Part shown: positions 11,136-22,400 of the stretch, piece by piece
How positions within the stretch are numbered: the first letter of the stretch is position 1
Layout of the letters: each line of letters begins with the position of its first letter
Assembly: GCF_000003195.3 (NCBI RefSeq)
Contig: NC_012877.2
Span: forward strand, 30,208,872-30,272,871
Direction of reading: 5' to 3'
Length of the DNA stretch: 64,000 nucleotides
Source: Sorghum bicolor
Lineage: Eukaryota > Streptophyta > Magnoliopsida > Poales > Poaceae
Translations under genes and position numbers: made by a program
Notes under the pieces: model-generated
Database searches by the model: none
Told to the model about the DNA's origin: nothing
What the model saw: the letters and a program-made list of their open reading frames with translations, nothing else

Positions 11136-13914
11136 TATAGTCTTTTATCAACTCCAGCCATCTTCTTTGTCTCATATTCAGCTCGGGTTGGGTGAAGATA
11201 TATTTGAGGCTCTTATGGTCAGTGTAAATGTGACAAAGATTACCCAACAGATAGTGTCTCCAGAGTTTCAATGCATGTACAACTGCTGCTAACTCTAGAT
11301 CATGAGTAGGGTAGTTGGCTTCATGTTTCCTCAGCTGCCGAGAAGCATAGGCAATAACTCGGCCTTCTTGCATAAGCACACAACCTAGGCCAGTGCCAGA
11401 TGTATCACAAAAGACATCAAATGGCTTTTCAATGTCAGGCTGTGCCAGAACAGGAGCGGTGGTCAGCAAATGGCGTAGAGTGGTGAAAGCAACTTCACAC
11501 TCCTGGGACCACACAAACTTCACATCTTTTTGCAGTAGCTTGGTCATAGGCTTAGCTATTTTGGAGAAGTCGGGAATAAAGCGCCGATAATATCCAGCTA
11601 GACCGAGAAAACTCCGGACTTCGTGCACTGAAGTCGGGGCCTTCCAGTCTAGAACCTCCTGCACCTTTGACGGGTCAACAGAAATACCCTCTTCGGATAA
11701 AATATGGCCTAGGAAAGGCACTTTCTTCAGCCAAAACTCACACTTGCTGAACTTGGCATAGAGCTAATGTTCTCGCAATCTAGTGAGTACAATCCGAAGG
11801 TGCTCCTCATGTTCTTGTGCATTTTCAGAGTACACCAATATATCATCGATGAATACCACCACAAACTTATCCAGTTCAGGCATGAACACCGAATTCATCA
11901 GGTACATGAAATGAGCAGGGGCATTAGTCAGACCAAAGGACATGACTAAATACTCATACAACCCATACCTGGTAGAGAAAGCTGTTTTAGGAATGTCTTC
12001 GGGTCGGATCTTGATTTGATGATAACCAGATCTCAGATCAATCTTGGAGAATACCTTGGCCTTGGCTAATTGATCGAACAAGATATCAATGCTAGGCAAT
12101 GGATACTTGTTTTTAATAGTCACGGTGTTGAGCGGACGATAGTCTACACACATACGTAGAGACTTGTCCTTCTTCTTGACAAAGAGAGCCGGACAACCCC
12201 ATGGAGAAGAACTAGGCCGAATAAGACCCTTCTCTAGGAGTTCTTGCAATTGCTTTTTCAACTCTGCCAATTCATTGGGTGGCATTCGGTATGGCCTTCT
12301 AGAGATAGGTGCGGTACCCGGAATTAGATCAATTTTAAACTCAATGTCTCTGTCCGGTGGCAACCCGGGCAGATCCTCAGGAAAGACGTCCGGAAACTCG
12401 CACACTACCGGAATCTCTGCTAAAGTGAGTGGTCGAATGGCATTGGCAGCGTGACGGATGTCATCATTCTTGGGAAGCTGGACTAAGAAGGCTTCTTTGC
12501 TATCAGGCTCCCGTAACATGACTACTCTCGTGGAGGTATCTATTAACACCCCATGCCTGCTCATCCAATTCATTCCCAGAATAACATCTATCCCTAGACC
12601 TGGCAGTACGACTAAATCTGCTGCATAATTACGCCCTTCTATGGCAATATGGACATCCCTCACTACTTGATTCGTAGCAATTTGATTACCAGCAGCACTA
12701 ATGCAAAATTTTCCACTATCAAGGTCAATGACATGTTGCCCATGCTAAGATGCGAATACTTGACTCATAAATGAATGTGAAGCTCCAGAATCAAATAAGA
12801 CAACTGCAGGGTGTTGATTTACAAGGAACATACCAGCGGTGACTGCTTCACCTTCCGGAATTTCTTCAACCGTGGTGTAGTGCACACGACCCATACGGTT
12901 ATTGCCTCCAGCTGCAGTATTTCTCTTAGGGTAAGGGCAATCTCTCGCCCAGTGACCAACTTGCTTGCAATTGAAGCAAGGACGGTTATCAGGAGGAGTC
13001 TTGGGACCTCCTTGACCCGTGGCACCTCTTGGGAGAGCAACTGTGAAGGACTTGCGAACTCCCGTCTTCACATTCGACTTTTTCTACGGCGGCCTATATC
13101 TTGTCACAGCATTGGGTGGGCGATAGGCCGGCTTGCTTGCCACTGGAGCCTTGGACTACGAAGCACCTGCCTCATAGGCCCTCTTGCGGTTCTTAGACGC
13201 GGCATACACGGCATTGGAGTTCTCTTGAGTCAATGCATCACTCACAAACTCATTAAAGGTGGTACTCTTGTTACCAGCCATGTTCTTGGACAACTTGGGT
13301 CCTAATCCCCTCTTGAAGCTAGCAAGCTTTTTGGTTTCGGTGTCCACCATCTTAGGAGCATAGCGAGACAAATTGTTAAAAGCATGAAGATATTCAGTCA
13401 AGCTTTTAGTGCCTTGCGTCAGGTTCATGAACTCAGTGTGCTTGATAGTCATTAAGCCTTGGGGAATGTAAGTATTCCTGAAAGCAGTTGTGAACTGATC
13501 CCAGGTTACAACAGCATTGGCAGGCCAGCTGGTCCTGTAATGACTCCACCAGACACCTGCTTTGCCCTCTAACTGGTGGGCTGCATATTCCGCCTTTAGC
13601 TCTTCGGTCACCCTCAGCAAGCGGAACTTCTGCTCGAGAGTGTTGAGCCATTCATCAGCTTCTAGAGGTTCGACAGCCTCCTTGAAAAGCGGCGGCTTGG
13701 TGTCCTGGAAATCCTTGAAACTGCTAAACTGATTTGCCTCTCCGCCTTGGCGGGCATGGCGACCACCCCGGTTCTGCTGCGCCATAGTTTGCATTGCCTC
13801 ATTGAGCATTCGCTGGCCCTCAACAAGAGCTGCCAATAGCTCAGTAGGTGTAGGCGGGGGAGAAGGTGGTGGTGGAGGCACCTCGTTGTGACCGGAGCGA
13901 GTATTGCGAGCCAT
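11136..13914 (-). pseudogene. E1 gag-protease-RT-RNase H with four in-frame TAG stops
   Basis: One continuous frame runs from the ATG at 13914 (MARNTRSGHN) to the break at 11136, without frameshift. It is interrupted by TAG at 13158-13156, 13086-13084, 12747-12745 and 11766-11764. Gag includes the WWSHYRTSW and YLHAFNNLSRYAP blocks. A CCHC knuckle (CFNCKQVGHWARDC) lies near 12960, the protease motif LFDSGASHSF near 12780-12810, and the RT blocks [17 protein letters not shown] and FIDDILVYS near 12150 and 11840. RNase H carries [11 protein letters not shown] and [11 protein letters not shown]. At least three stops sit where a Gln codon would be expected from family members as I recall them, consistent with CAG to TAG change. 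Inactive. Confidence 0.9.
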
Positions 13915-14316
13915 CTGCACAAGGCATACCAAGCGATTGTTTCAGGCAACAGATATAATCGTCATGAACTTCAATTGCTGCCATACAGAATTTAATGAAG
14001 TAAATTCACATAAATTAAGGCGCAACAATCCATGTACAATAAGAGAATATCTTCCATGACACTTGGTTATTCTCGCGATCAATCATAGCCACAATTTCTC
14101 ACAGATTAAAGACATTTCAGAGAATTATTTAGGCTTAACATAAACATGGAGCATTACAAATAAGTGCATAGGGTTACATAGAGTCATTGCCACCACTTAA
14201 GTGTTTACAGGAGGGGCACCATGGCCAAATACATAGAGTCTCAACTAAAATTCAGATTACATGTCCATTACATAAAGAGATGGAAACTGATACATGATCA
14301 TAGAATTATTGCTAGG

Positions 14317-15242
14317 CTACATATCTTCCTCAGATTCTCCATTAGAGATGATGCCATCATCCTGATCTTCCTCACTAGGAACTTCTTCCTGATTAAAAGG
14401 GACTGGATGCGGAATAGGATTTATGATATTATTTAAGCGATGGACATCTAACTGCAGCTCAGCTATCCTAGTAATCAGCTCTTCCTCTCTCATTTCAGCA
14501 TGGAACAAGGCTCTAACTCTAGCAGCTTCTCTATTTTTAGCCAAGCGCATAGCCTCATCTCTCTCTCTCTAGTCATTTGCATCATGCGGGCTTGTGCTTC
14601 ATTGCGCTCTCTAACTGCGTTTTCAACTTGGTTGCGGCGGGCTTGCAAAGCGGTGTGATAGTTCTGGATTTCAGCTTGTGCATTCATAAAAGCCTTGCGA
14701 TGCTTGCGCACTTGCTTGCGCAGTTTGCGCTACCCAACTTGAGCTCGTTGAAGCGCTAGCATGGCATCTATGTAGGTGTCCTGGCGCACATAGTACAGCT
14801 TAAGTACCGCTAGCATGGGACTCATGGCAGGGCTAGAACTATATCCTAGCAAGGTTTCTCTCATCTCTAAAGACTCATTCCCAACCTGGGACACAAAGGT
14901 GTCAGTCACACTCACTCTGGGAACGGATCCCGCTGGGCCATTCACTAGCTCATCACCATGCTCTTGGCAAATCTCTAGCAAAACCTCCAGGGCTGCTACT
15001 TGGGCACCCTCCCAAGGAGTTTGGCCATCACAGTCAACTAACCAACCTAGCCACTGTGGGTTATTTGGACAAGGGGGAACTGTAATTTGGACATCTACCC
15101 AAGGTAAAGCCCCTGCATGCTCAGCCTCGGTCCAAGTATACTTAGGTGGTTCCTCATATCCAACTGAACTTAGCACCCTCCACAACAAAGTAGGAGTGCC
15201 AAACATGTCCAGGAAAGTCTCACTCGCGTGCGGGGCTGCCAT
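14317..15242 (-). pseudogene. Extra ORF upstream of E1 gag, function unknown
   Basis: I do not recognise this protein. A frame of about 310 codons on the gag strand starts at ATG 15242 (MAAPHASETF; an upstream in-frame ATG is at 15257). It has an N-terminal globular-looking part (WLGWLVDCDGQTPW, LEVLLEICQEHGDE) and a C-terminal half of long charged helices (QVRKHRKAFMNAQAEI, REAARVRALFHAEMREEEL) likely to be a coiled coil, ending in an acidic tail. It is broken by TAG at 14732-14730, where the same frame continues beyond, and by a frameshift that coincides with a CT-dinucleotide run at about 14556-14571. It lies between the PBS and gag, so it belongs to the element. It could be an accessory or regulatory protein. 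Confidence 0.7.
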
Positions 15243-15257
15243 CTGTAGAAAGACCAC

Positions 15258-16162
15258 ATTTGAGTAAGGGAGATTAATTACAAGGAGAGATAAAGAATCG
15301 TATTTTCAGAATTTAATACCCAAGTATTGCATAAAAAATGTATGAATGATTCATGATGCATGCACGTTCCATACGTCCTTTCCAAACCTAGAAGAAAGTT
15401 CTAACGGTATAGTCGGTGGCATACATACGTGCACTCTTTATACGCAACTACACGGTCTACACGTTTCGTTGTTAGTGTACCTGCAGAAGATTTCATTTCA
15501 GCCTAGCCCCACAGTAGTATAAGTGCAGGAATGTAAATCCAATCATCAACAATCAAGCTAGGTACTCCGATATATATTCCCGAACATATATCGCAGCGCA
15601 CTACCCATTTTGGATACACCCACCTATACATCAAATATGTATACATGGCTGCACCTACTACCCACAATTAAGTACCTTCATATATACATGTGTGAAACAT
15701 GTAAATATTCCAGTAACCACAGCTAACACTTCCCTAGACCGACGGTTGGACGGTCATGCTCTCACAGCTCACACTTACCGTAGCGTAGAGGCATATCGAT
15801 CCATACATTACCACTCAAGCAAGTGGCATCCATACAATTTCACGCCGTATGGACGACGAAAGAAAACAAACAAGCTTACCATGGCGTAGAGGTATGTGAT
15901 CCATTCATTACCACTTAAGTAAGCGGTATCCATATAATTACACGCCATATGGACGATGAAAGGAAAAACCCCCATGTTAGTAATATTAAGCCACCTAGAA
16001 GTCCTTATATGGGCATAAAGGGTATGACAACTGGCATGGTATAAGTTATCAAAACATTTTTTTAAAACAGCCCTACATATAGCCTAATTTTGCCAAATTA
16101 GCTTGGGAAAACCAAATTCATTTGTTTTTAAATACATCTATGATGGTTAAATGCTTAATCTT
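15258..16162 (-). other. Leader region of E1, no gene seen
   Basis: AT-rich sequence between the PBS and the extra ORF. It contains a tandem duplication (15776-15963) and no reading frame I trust. Confidence 0.6.
15776..15963. repeat. Two-copy tandem duplication in the E1 leader
   Basis: Two diverged copies of roughly 90-100 bp start at 15776 (TACCGTAGCGTAGAGG) and 15877 (TACCATGGCGTAGAGG). Both run through CATTACCACT, then ACGCC.TATGGACGA. They differ at many sites, so the duplication is not recent. Confidence 0.75.
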
Positions 16163-16174
16163 GCTCTGATGCCA
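16163..16174 (-). promoter_or_regulatory. Primer-binding site of E1, initiator tRNA-Met type
   Basis: The minus strand reads TGGCATCAGAGC, one base off the TGGTATCAGAGC commonly used by plant LTR elements with initiator tRNA-Met. It lies two bases inside the LTR edge at 16177. Confidence 0.8.
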
Positions 16175-16176
16175 GC

Positions 16177-19100
16177 TGTAACAGAACCGTCCAATTTATA
16201 AGAATTCAAGTGAATTAGCGACCACGGAGGCAGTCAAGCCAATGGACTTGAACCCATATAAACCCGGTAGTCCGACGAAATCTTAAAAGACCTCGATTCA
16301 ACCAACATATAACCAAGATCGTACATGATCAAGCATCGCCATCACAGATTACAACATTCATCGCAGAACATAGTTTTACATCACATTAGAGTTTAAAGTG
16401 GTTATTACAAACCATAGCAGTAGCGGAAACAGGTAGTTTTGAAACAACACCAACTCAGTTTATAATACATGCCAGTTCCATGGTCAAGTCCCAGCAAAAG
16501 CATAACTGAAGGTAGAAGAGTGATCACGCCCATGATCTATTCATCATCCGCAGCCGGGTGATGACACTTAGCACAATAGCCGTGGTAAACGACATCATCT
16601 GCAACAGGGGTAAATAAAACCCTGAGTACGAGAATGTACTCAGCTAGACTTACCCGTCAAAAACTAGAAATAAAGTGACACCAAGGAGTATGCAAGGCTG
16701 ATCTTTGTGGACTGGTTTGACTCACCTTTTGCATAAAAGCCTTTGTTGTAAGTAACTCATTTATTAAATTTCAGCAGCAAGTTCATTACTTAGCAACTAT
16801 CCACTAGATTAGCACCTGTTCTAAGCATACACTTGTGTGTTTAAGCAATACAATAATAACCATATCCAGATTTTCACATAGCTATCATCTTTCTCATCAT
16901 AACCATTAAGTTTATTTAGTGAATTCTACGTTGTCGCTGCCCAAGTCAAGTTCTCACTATCCGGGAGAGACGGCGATTCGAATCGATTCCTATCCAGCTG
17001 GAGGGGTATTCCTAACACTCACCGAAGCATACTTCATGACCGCAGCTCGGATCACCTTTAGCACAACTCCGGACCAATTCGCGGGTCCGTACGGCGCCGC
17101 ACCCCCAGGGACCGCCAATTTGCCAGGGTCAGGACTCTAACCTGACACCTCGGTCTTACGCCATTGACTCCCCGCACATCCTTACTACCAACCGGGGTGC
17201 GCACTTTAACCAGATCGGGGTATCCGGCCGGAGTTGCACTCGTAGGCTTCGCGGTCGGAACGACTTATCCGGCCAACTAAGTGATAGGCATGCGTTCAAC
17301 ATGACACGGGGACGTACAGCGATTCGGTCCTTAAACGACACAGACGGGGATAGCTTCACACCCAAGACCTCCATGCCTTGTTTCTGCACTATCGTCATCC
17401 CGCCCGGTCTCAAGTTCATTATTAGCACATGGTTATTTCCACGATAGCAAATATAGCCAACCATGATCATCATCCACCTATCTCTCGCAGGTGACAGGAA
17501 ATCACCCGGCTTCTACCGAGCTAAGCATGGCTAAGCATCATTTCGATCCTGTACCTACTTTGGTGAGGTTTGAGGTGGACAAGGTAGTCATTATGCAGCA
17601 AGGGTGTCATGTCAACGCCTACCACTTAATGCAACAATATATAACCATAGTCATTTGATAGCTGAACACAATTAATAAAATAGTAGGAGACTTATAATGC
17701 TCCGAGGCTTGCCTTCGACGTAAGTAGAGGGACGATGGTCAGGACACTCCGGCAAGTCCTCCTCCTCCTCCTCAGCTCCTTGAGGTAGCTCCCCTTGTTG
17801 TCCTTCCGGCTCTGGCAACTCGAACTCCAGCACCGTCACGCCCTTGGGTACACCTATGGATGCATGACAAGAAGATGAATATAGAGAATGCACATATGAT
17901 GCATGATGTCATGATGAAGAGCCAAAGGGACATAGACAAGGTATAACTAGTAAATGCATACTTCTTCTCTAGTAGAGAGACTAAGTAGACAAGTTAAACA
18001 AGTCCTAGCTACTCCTACTCAGCCACTGGTTTAGTAGACAAACAACCTGTCCCAAGTTTCAGCCATAACTTAGGCATCAGTTAACCAAACTAAGCAAGTC
18101 AGCACTTTCTGGAAATCTTAGCAAATTATCTACAATCCACTTTTAGACATCCCAGACTGATTCCTATCTTAAATATGCCAAAACCTACAAAGTTGGCTGG
18201 CTGCTCTGGAAAATCCAGAGAGCAAGCACTTTGCAGAAGCTACTTGCAACATGCATAACTTTCAAACTACTCAACCAAATGTCATGAAATTTGGACACGA
18301 AGTAGATCAGTAAGTTAGCTAGAAGTTTGTTGTAGACAAGTTTCCCAGAAAACATAATCTTCAAATAGTTCATAATCATTTGCTATCAACTGTACAGAAA
18401 TGCTCTAGGAAAGGCATAAATAGCCAAAAATAATACTTTGCACATGTTGAGAATGTATCAAAGGAACACTCTAATTGTACCAGTAGATACAACATATCTA
18501 AGAAACACCAGAAAACATCATGGCAAGGTCTAAAACTATTTCTATCATCACCTTTTCCATTTATTTAATTATTAAGGTGATTTAATGAACATATACTCCA
18601 ATTGTTCCAAAAATCCTAAGAAAATTACAGCAAGCTACTTATGCTAAGATAAGATCACTGTAAAATTTGCAGAACATTTGCATGTACACATTGTGAGGTA
18701 TAAAAATAACAAGCTAGTATAGGCATGCAAGGCATAAATGTGAAACCTCATTAAAAAGTGTCATACAACAGATTTCAGATTTTTCCTAGCTTTGTCTACA
18801 CATAAGTACAACACTCAGCAAGTTTCATCACCAAAGGAGCTATAACTTATTTATTAAAAATATCACAAGAAACTCCTATTTAAGCAAGAATTATTTTTAA
18901 CTCCTCAACCAGGCTTACAAAAATCATGATAAATTTATCAGAGACTACTCATATCCTAAGTAACAACTTCCTAAATTTGCATGGCCAGCAGATCAATAGA
19001 TCTCAAGATATAATTACCCACTGAAAATCCAAGATTAATTTATATCTATTTATCTCTGCAAAAACATGGCATGTTTCATATTTTTATTAAAAACTAGACT

Positions 19101-20648
19101 TATGCTGGAACTTAGAAAAATTGGAATCACCACATTTGGATCTCTAAAACTCCATATATGAATTTTATAAAAACAGCACAGGATCTGTAAACAGTGAACT
19201 AGAGGGGGGGAAAACAGAGAGGCTGACATCCGGGACCCGCTCGTCAGTGAGACAGAGACAGGGGAGATGCTCGTCGCCGGCGAAGCTCGACGACGACAAG
19301 GTCTCGGCCGGATCCAAGGGCACCTACGTGTTCCTCCCATAAAGGCGACTCTGCTGACCTACTTTACCCGCGCTCTACTGGACTCTAAGGTGCTCGCCGT
19401 CGGGAATGGCGGAGCGGCGGCGCTGCGCGGCGTTACGCCTGCGGATCTAGGCAATGGTGACGCGGTAGAGCTTGCGGACGAGCAAGAGCGACCCAAGGCG
19501 AAGCTATAGGAAGAAGAATCACGGCCAGAGGTGAACCAGAGAGGTCTGGCCACGTTACCGGTGATCTCTGTGAACTCCGGCGAGGTGAAGCTCGCGACGG
19601 AGATGACAATGTGACCTCACCGGTGCTCAGCTATGGAAATGGAGTGGATGTCGAGGTAGAGGACGTCAAGGCGGAGCTCTAGACGGGCTGGCTCGGCCGG
19701 AGACGCTGTGAAACGGCCAGAAGAGCTCGCCGAAGCGCGGCGGAGCTTCCTGAGGCGACGGCGGAGCGAAATGTGCTGCGCTGAGGGAGTGGATAGCACG
19801 TCTGAGGCGTCCACTCGGTGCGTGGCGACTTGGAGACGCCGTGGGAGCTGACAGGCGGGGTCGTCGACGGCGTACGGCCGACACCTGGCCGGACACGCGG
19901 CGGCGGACGGTTTCTGACGAAACTGAATCACGCGATTCAGTCGTCGCCAACAGTGACTGAAACTCGAACTTTGTCAACGTTTTACTCTCAGCTCAATCGA
20001 TAGTTTTGGCTGGGATTTGATCCTCTGGACAGAGCTACACGAGTTCTAAAACTTTGATTACAAGATTGAAGCCTAACTCGATCTAGATTTCAAACTACAA
20101 AGCTCCCAATCACCCTTGGTCGAAACTGCGTGATCCAACACTTAGCCAAATTCGGCTAAGTATGAAATCAGCCCCAATGTTTGGCTTGTGAGCAATTTTT
20201 GGATGTGTTCTAAGCTTTTTCATAAAAAGTCATCTACATAACTTTTGTAGCTTATGAAATTCTCTACAACTTTGTTTCAGGTGTCAAAGACATGCAAGGT
20301 ATCTAGCACAAGTTTCATAAAACATCTTTGAAAAGAGGTCTAGGGGGTCAAAAAGGTCATTCTAGGGTTAACCATGACTTAGGGGTGTTTTTGGACAAAA
20401 CCTTCAACATGAACTTGGTTCAAAATGATGTTCTAAGCATGATTAAAGTAATTTGGAAGACAATGTACAATTGTTTGCATTGGCTACCCCTTATAGTCAC
20501 TCAATTCAAGTCACACAAGCAATTTACTCACACATGGTATACATGGGATGACATGTGATCATGATGGATGCTTATGAATGAGCATGATGATGCTTATGTT
20601 GATGCAATGCTCATGGTTAACATGCAAGCTAACACTAGGAGTGTTACA
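16177..20648 (-). repeat. Single LTR shared by E1 and E2 (4472 bp)
   Basis: The ends are TGTAACAG at 16177 and GTGTTACA at 20648, an inverted TGTAACA/TGTTACA pair. A PBS lies on the left (16163-16174) and a polypurine tract on the right (20649-20662, minus strand), so it acts as 5' LTR of E1 and 3' LTR of E2. A GC-rich block at about 19200-19920 and AT-rich flanks resemble the layout of the other chromovirus LTRs here. No gene is present. The length is high but possible for this clade; I cannot exclude a small unrecognised insertion. Confidence 0.8.
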
Positions 20649-20662
20649 GCCCTCCCCCTTAC
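20649..20662 (-). promoter_or_regulatory. Polypurine tract of E2
   Basis: The plus strand GCCCTCCCCCTTAC directly abuts the LTR end. On the minus strand this is a purine run (AAGGGGGAGGGC), the expected plus-strand primer site before a 3' LTR. Confidence 0.8.
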
Positions 20663-20689
20663 AAAAATCTCGTCCCGAGATTTGAAAGA

Positions 20690-22400
20690 CATACCATTTT
20701 TCGTAGAATGAGGGATAAGTTACTTGTAAATAGTCTTCCCTTTCCCAAGTGGCATCTCTCTCATTTTGACGGTTCCACAAAACTCTAAAAGTTTGATCAC
20801 TCTCCCACGAGTAACTCGTTCCTTGACATCAAGAACTTGCACAGGTTTCTCTTCATAAGATAGGTCGGACTGCAACTTGATATCTCTTGTTTCAACTCTC
20901 TCTTCGGGCACACGAAGACACTTCTTGTTTCAACTCTCTCTACAGGGAAAATAGCTCTCATTTCGGGAGGTAGTTGTACTTTGTAAGCCACATTGCCACT
21001 CTTCTCAATGATTTGGTAGGGACCTACATACCTAGGGGCAAGCTTTCTTTTAACGCCGAAGCGATTTACTCCTTTCATGGGTGATACTTTTATGTGCACA
21101 AAGTCACCTACTTCGAACTCGATTGGCTTTCTTCTTCGGTCAGCATAGCTTTTCTGTCTAGCCTGGGCAGCTCTCATGTGTTGCTGGATAATGAGAACTT
21201 GCTTTTCGGCTTCCTTGACAAAGTCAATTCCGTAATACCTCCTTTCGCCTGGTTCAACCCAGTTTAGAGGAGTTCTACACTTGCGGCCATACAAAGCTTC
21301 GAAAGGGGCAATTTGGATACTCTCTTGATAATTATTATTGTACGAGAATTCCACTAAGGGTAGCCATTTCTCCCATGCACCCTTGGAAGATATAACACAT
21401 GCCCTCAACATATCCTCTAGAATTTGATTCACACGCTCAGTCTGACCGGAGGTTTGAGGATGATAGGCTGAACTGTGAACCAACTTTGTACCAAGGAGTG
21501 AATGCAGATGCTCCCAAAAGCGAGCAGTGAACTGAGGACCTCTATCAGAAATAATAGTGCGAGGCACTCCGTGCAATTTAACTATCTGAGAGAAGTACAA
21601 CTCAGCATAGTCGGATGGTCGGTATGTAGAGTGTACAGGAATAAAATGAGCTGACTTGGTCAAACGGTCAACAACCACCCATATGGAATTGTGTCCTTTT
21701 TGAGTAAGGGGAAGTCCAACAATGAAATCCATGCTGATTTCTTCCCACTTCCAACCTGGAATTGACAATGGTTGCAATAAACCTGCAGGTTTGAGGTGAA
21801 CTGCCTTTACCCTGCAGCAAGTATCACACCTTGCGACATAAGCTGCTATTTCTTTCTTCATTTTGGTCCACTAGAAACGAGGTCTTAAGTCTTGGTACAT
21901 TTTGCTACTACCCGGATGAATGACAACTTGGAAGAATGAGCTTCTTCTAAAATTTTGTTGCGTAGGTCACGGTCTTTAGGTACGACTAGTCGATTGTCAA
22001 ACCACAGTACACCTTTCTCATCTACCCTGAAATGCTTGGTGTCTTGCTCTTGCATTTTTCTCTTGATATGAAAAATACGCGGATCAGATTTTTGGAGCTC
22101 TATGATTTGACTTTCTAATGAGCAACTGACTATCATGTTGTGCAGGACCACAGGATGTAACAAATTGAAGCCTTCCTCTAGGAGAGGTGTAACATGTTGT
22201 TTCCGACTGAGAGCATCAGCTACAACATTGGCTTTGCCGGGATGATAGTGCACTTCTAAATTATAGTCTTTTATCAACTCCAGCCATCTTCTTTGTCTCA
22301 TATTCAGCTCGGATTGGGTGAAGATATATTTGAGGCTCCTATGGTCAGTGTAAATGTGACAATGATTACCCAACAGATAGTGTCTCCAGAGTTTCAATGC
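20690..22400 (-). pseudogene. E2 RNase H-integrase-chromodomain fragment
   Basis: RNase H ([30 protein letters not shown]) occupies 22397-22200. A frame change follows near 21880-21900, and a TAG stop is at 21874-21872. Integrase covers 21861-20940 with the CDTC half of the zinc finger and the DDE core ([23 protein letters not shown]), then the GPYQII/GNVAYKV block. A local rearrangement at about 20885-20945 duplicates a short stretch and removes part of the following linker. The chromodomain (ERVTRGRVIKLL ... ERDATWEREDYL) at 20910-20710 is split by another frame change near 20775-20785. Clearly inactive. Confidence 0.88.

Larger units (their letters stand above)
11136..20648 (-). mobile_element. 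Chromovirus E1 (Ty3/gypsy, Tekay/Del-like), interrupted at its RNase H by X
   Basis: In minus-strand order: LTR 20648-16177, PBS 16174-16163, a leader with an extra ORF, gag, protease, RT and part of RNase H. The sequence stops abruptly at 11136, where the LTR of X begins; the rest of pol should lie left of the window. Gag and RT type ([20 protein letters not shown]) fit Tekay/Del chromoviruses. The LTR is shared with a second copy on its right (E2), so no target duplication flanks it there. Confidence 0.82.
20649..22400 (-). mobile_element. Chromovirus E2, 3' part only, broken at the satellite
   Basis: A second copy of the E1 family. It holds RNase H, integrase with chromodomain, and polypurine tract, then the shared LTR. 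RNase H at 22261-22400 repeats 11141-11280 of E1 with only a few differences by eye. At 22397-22400 it stops in the middle of RNase H and goes into satellite monomer sequence across a shared ATGC. Confidence 0.85.
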
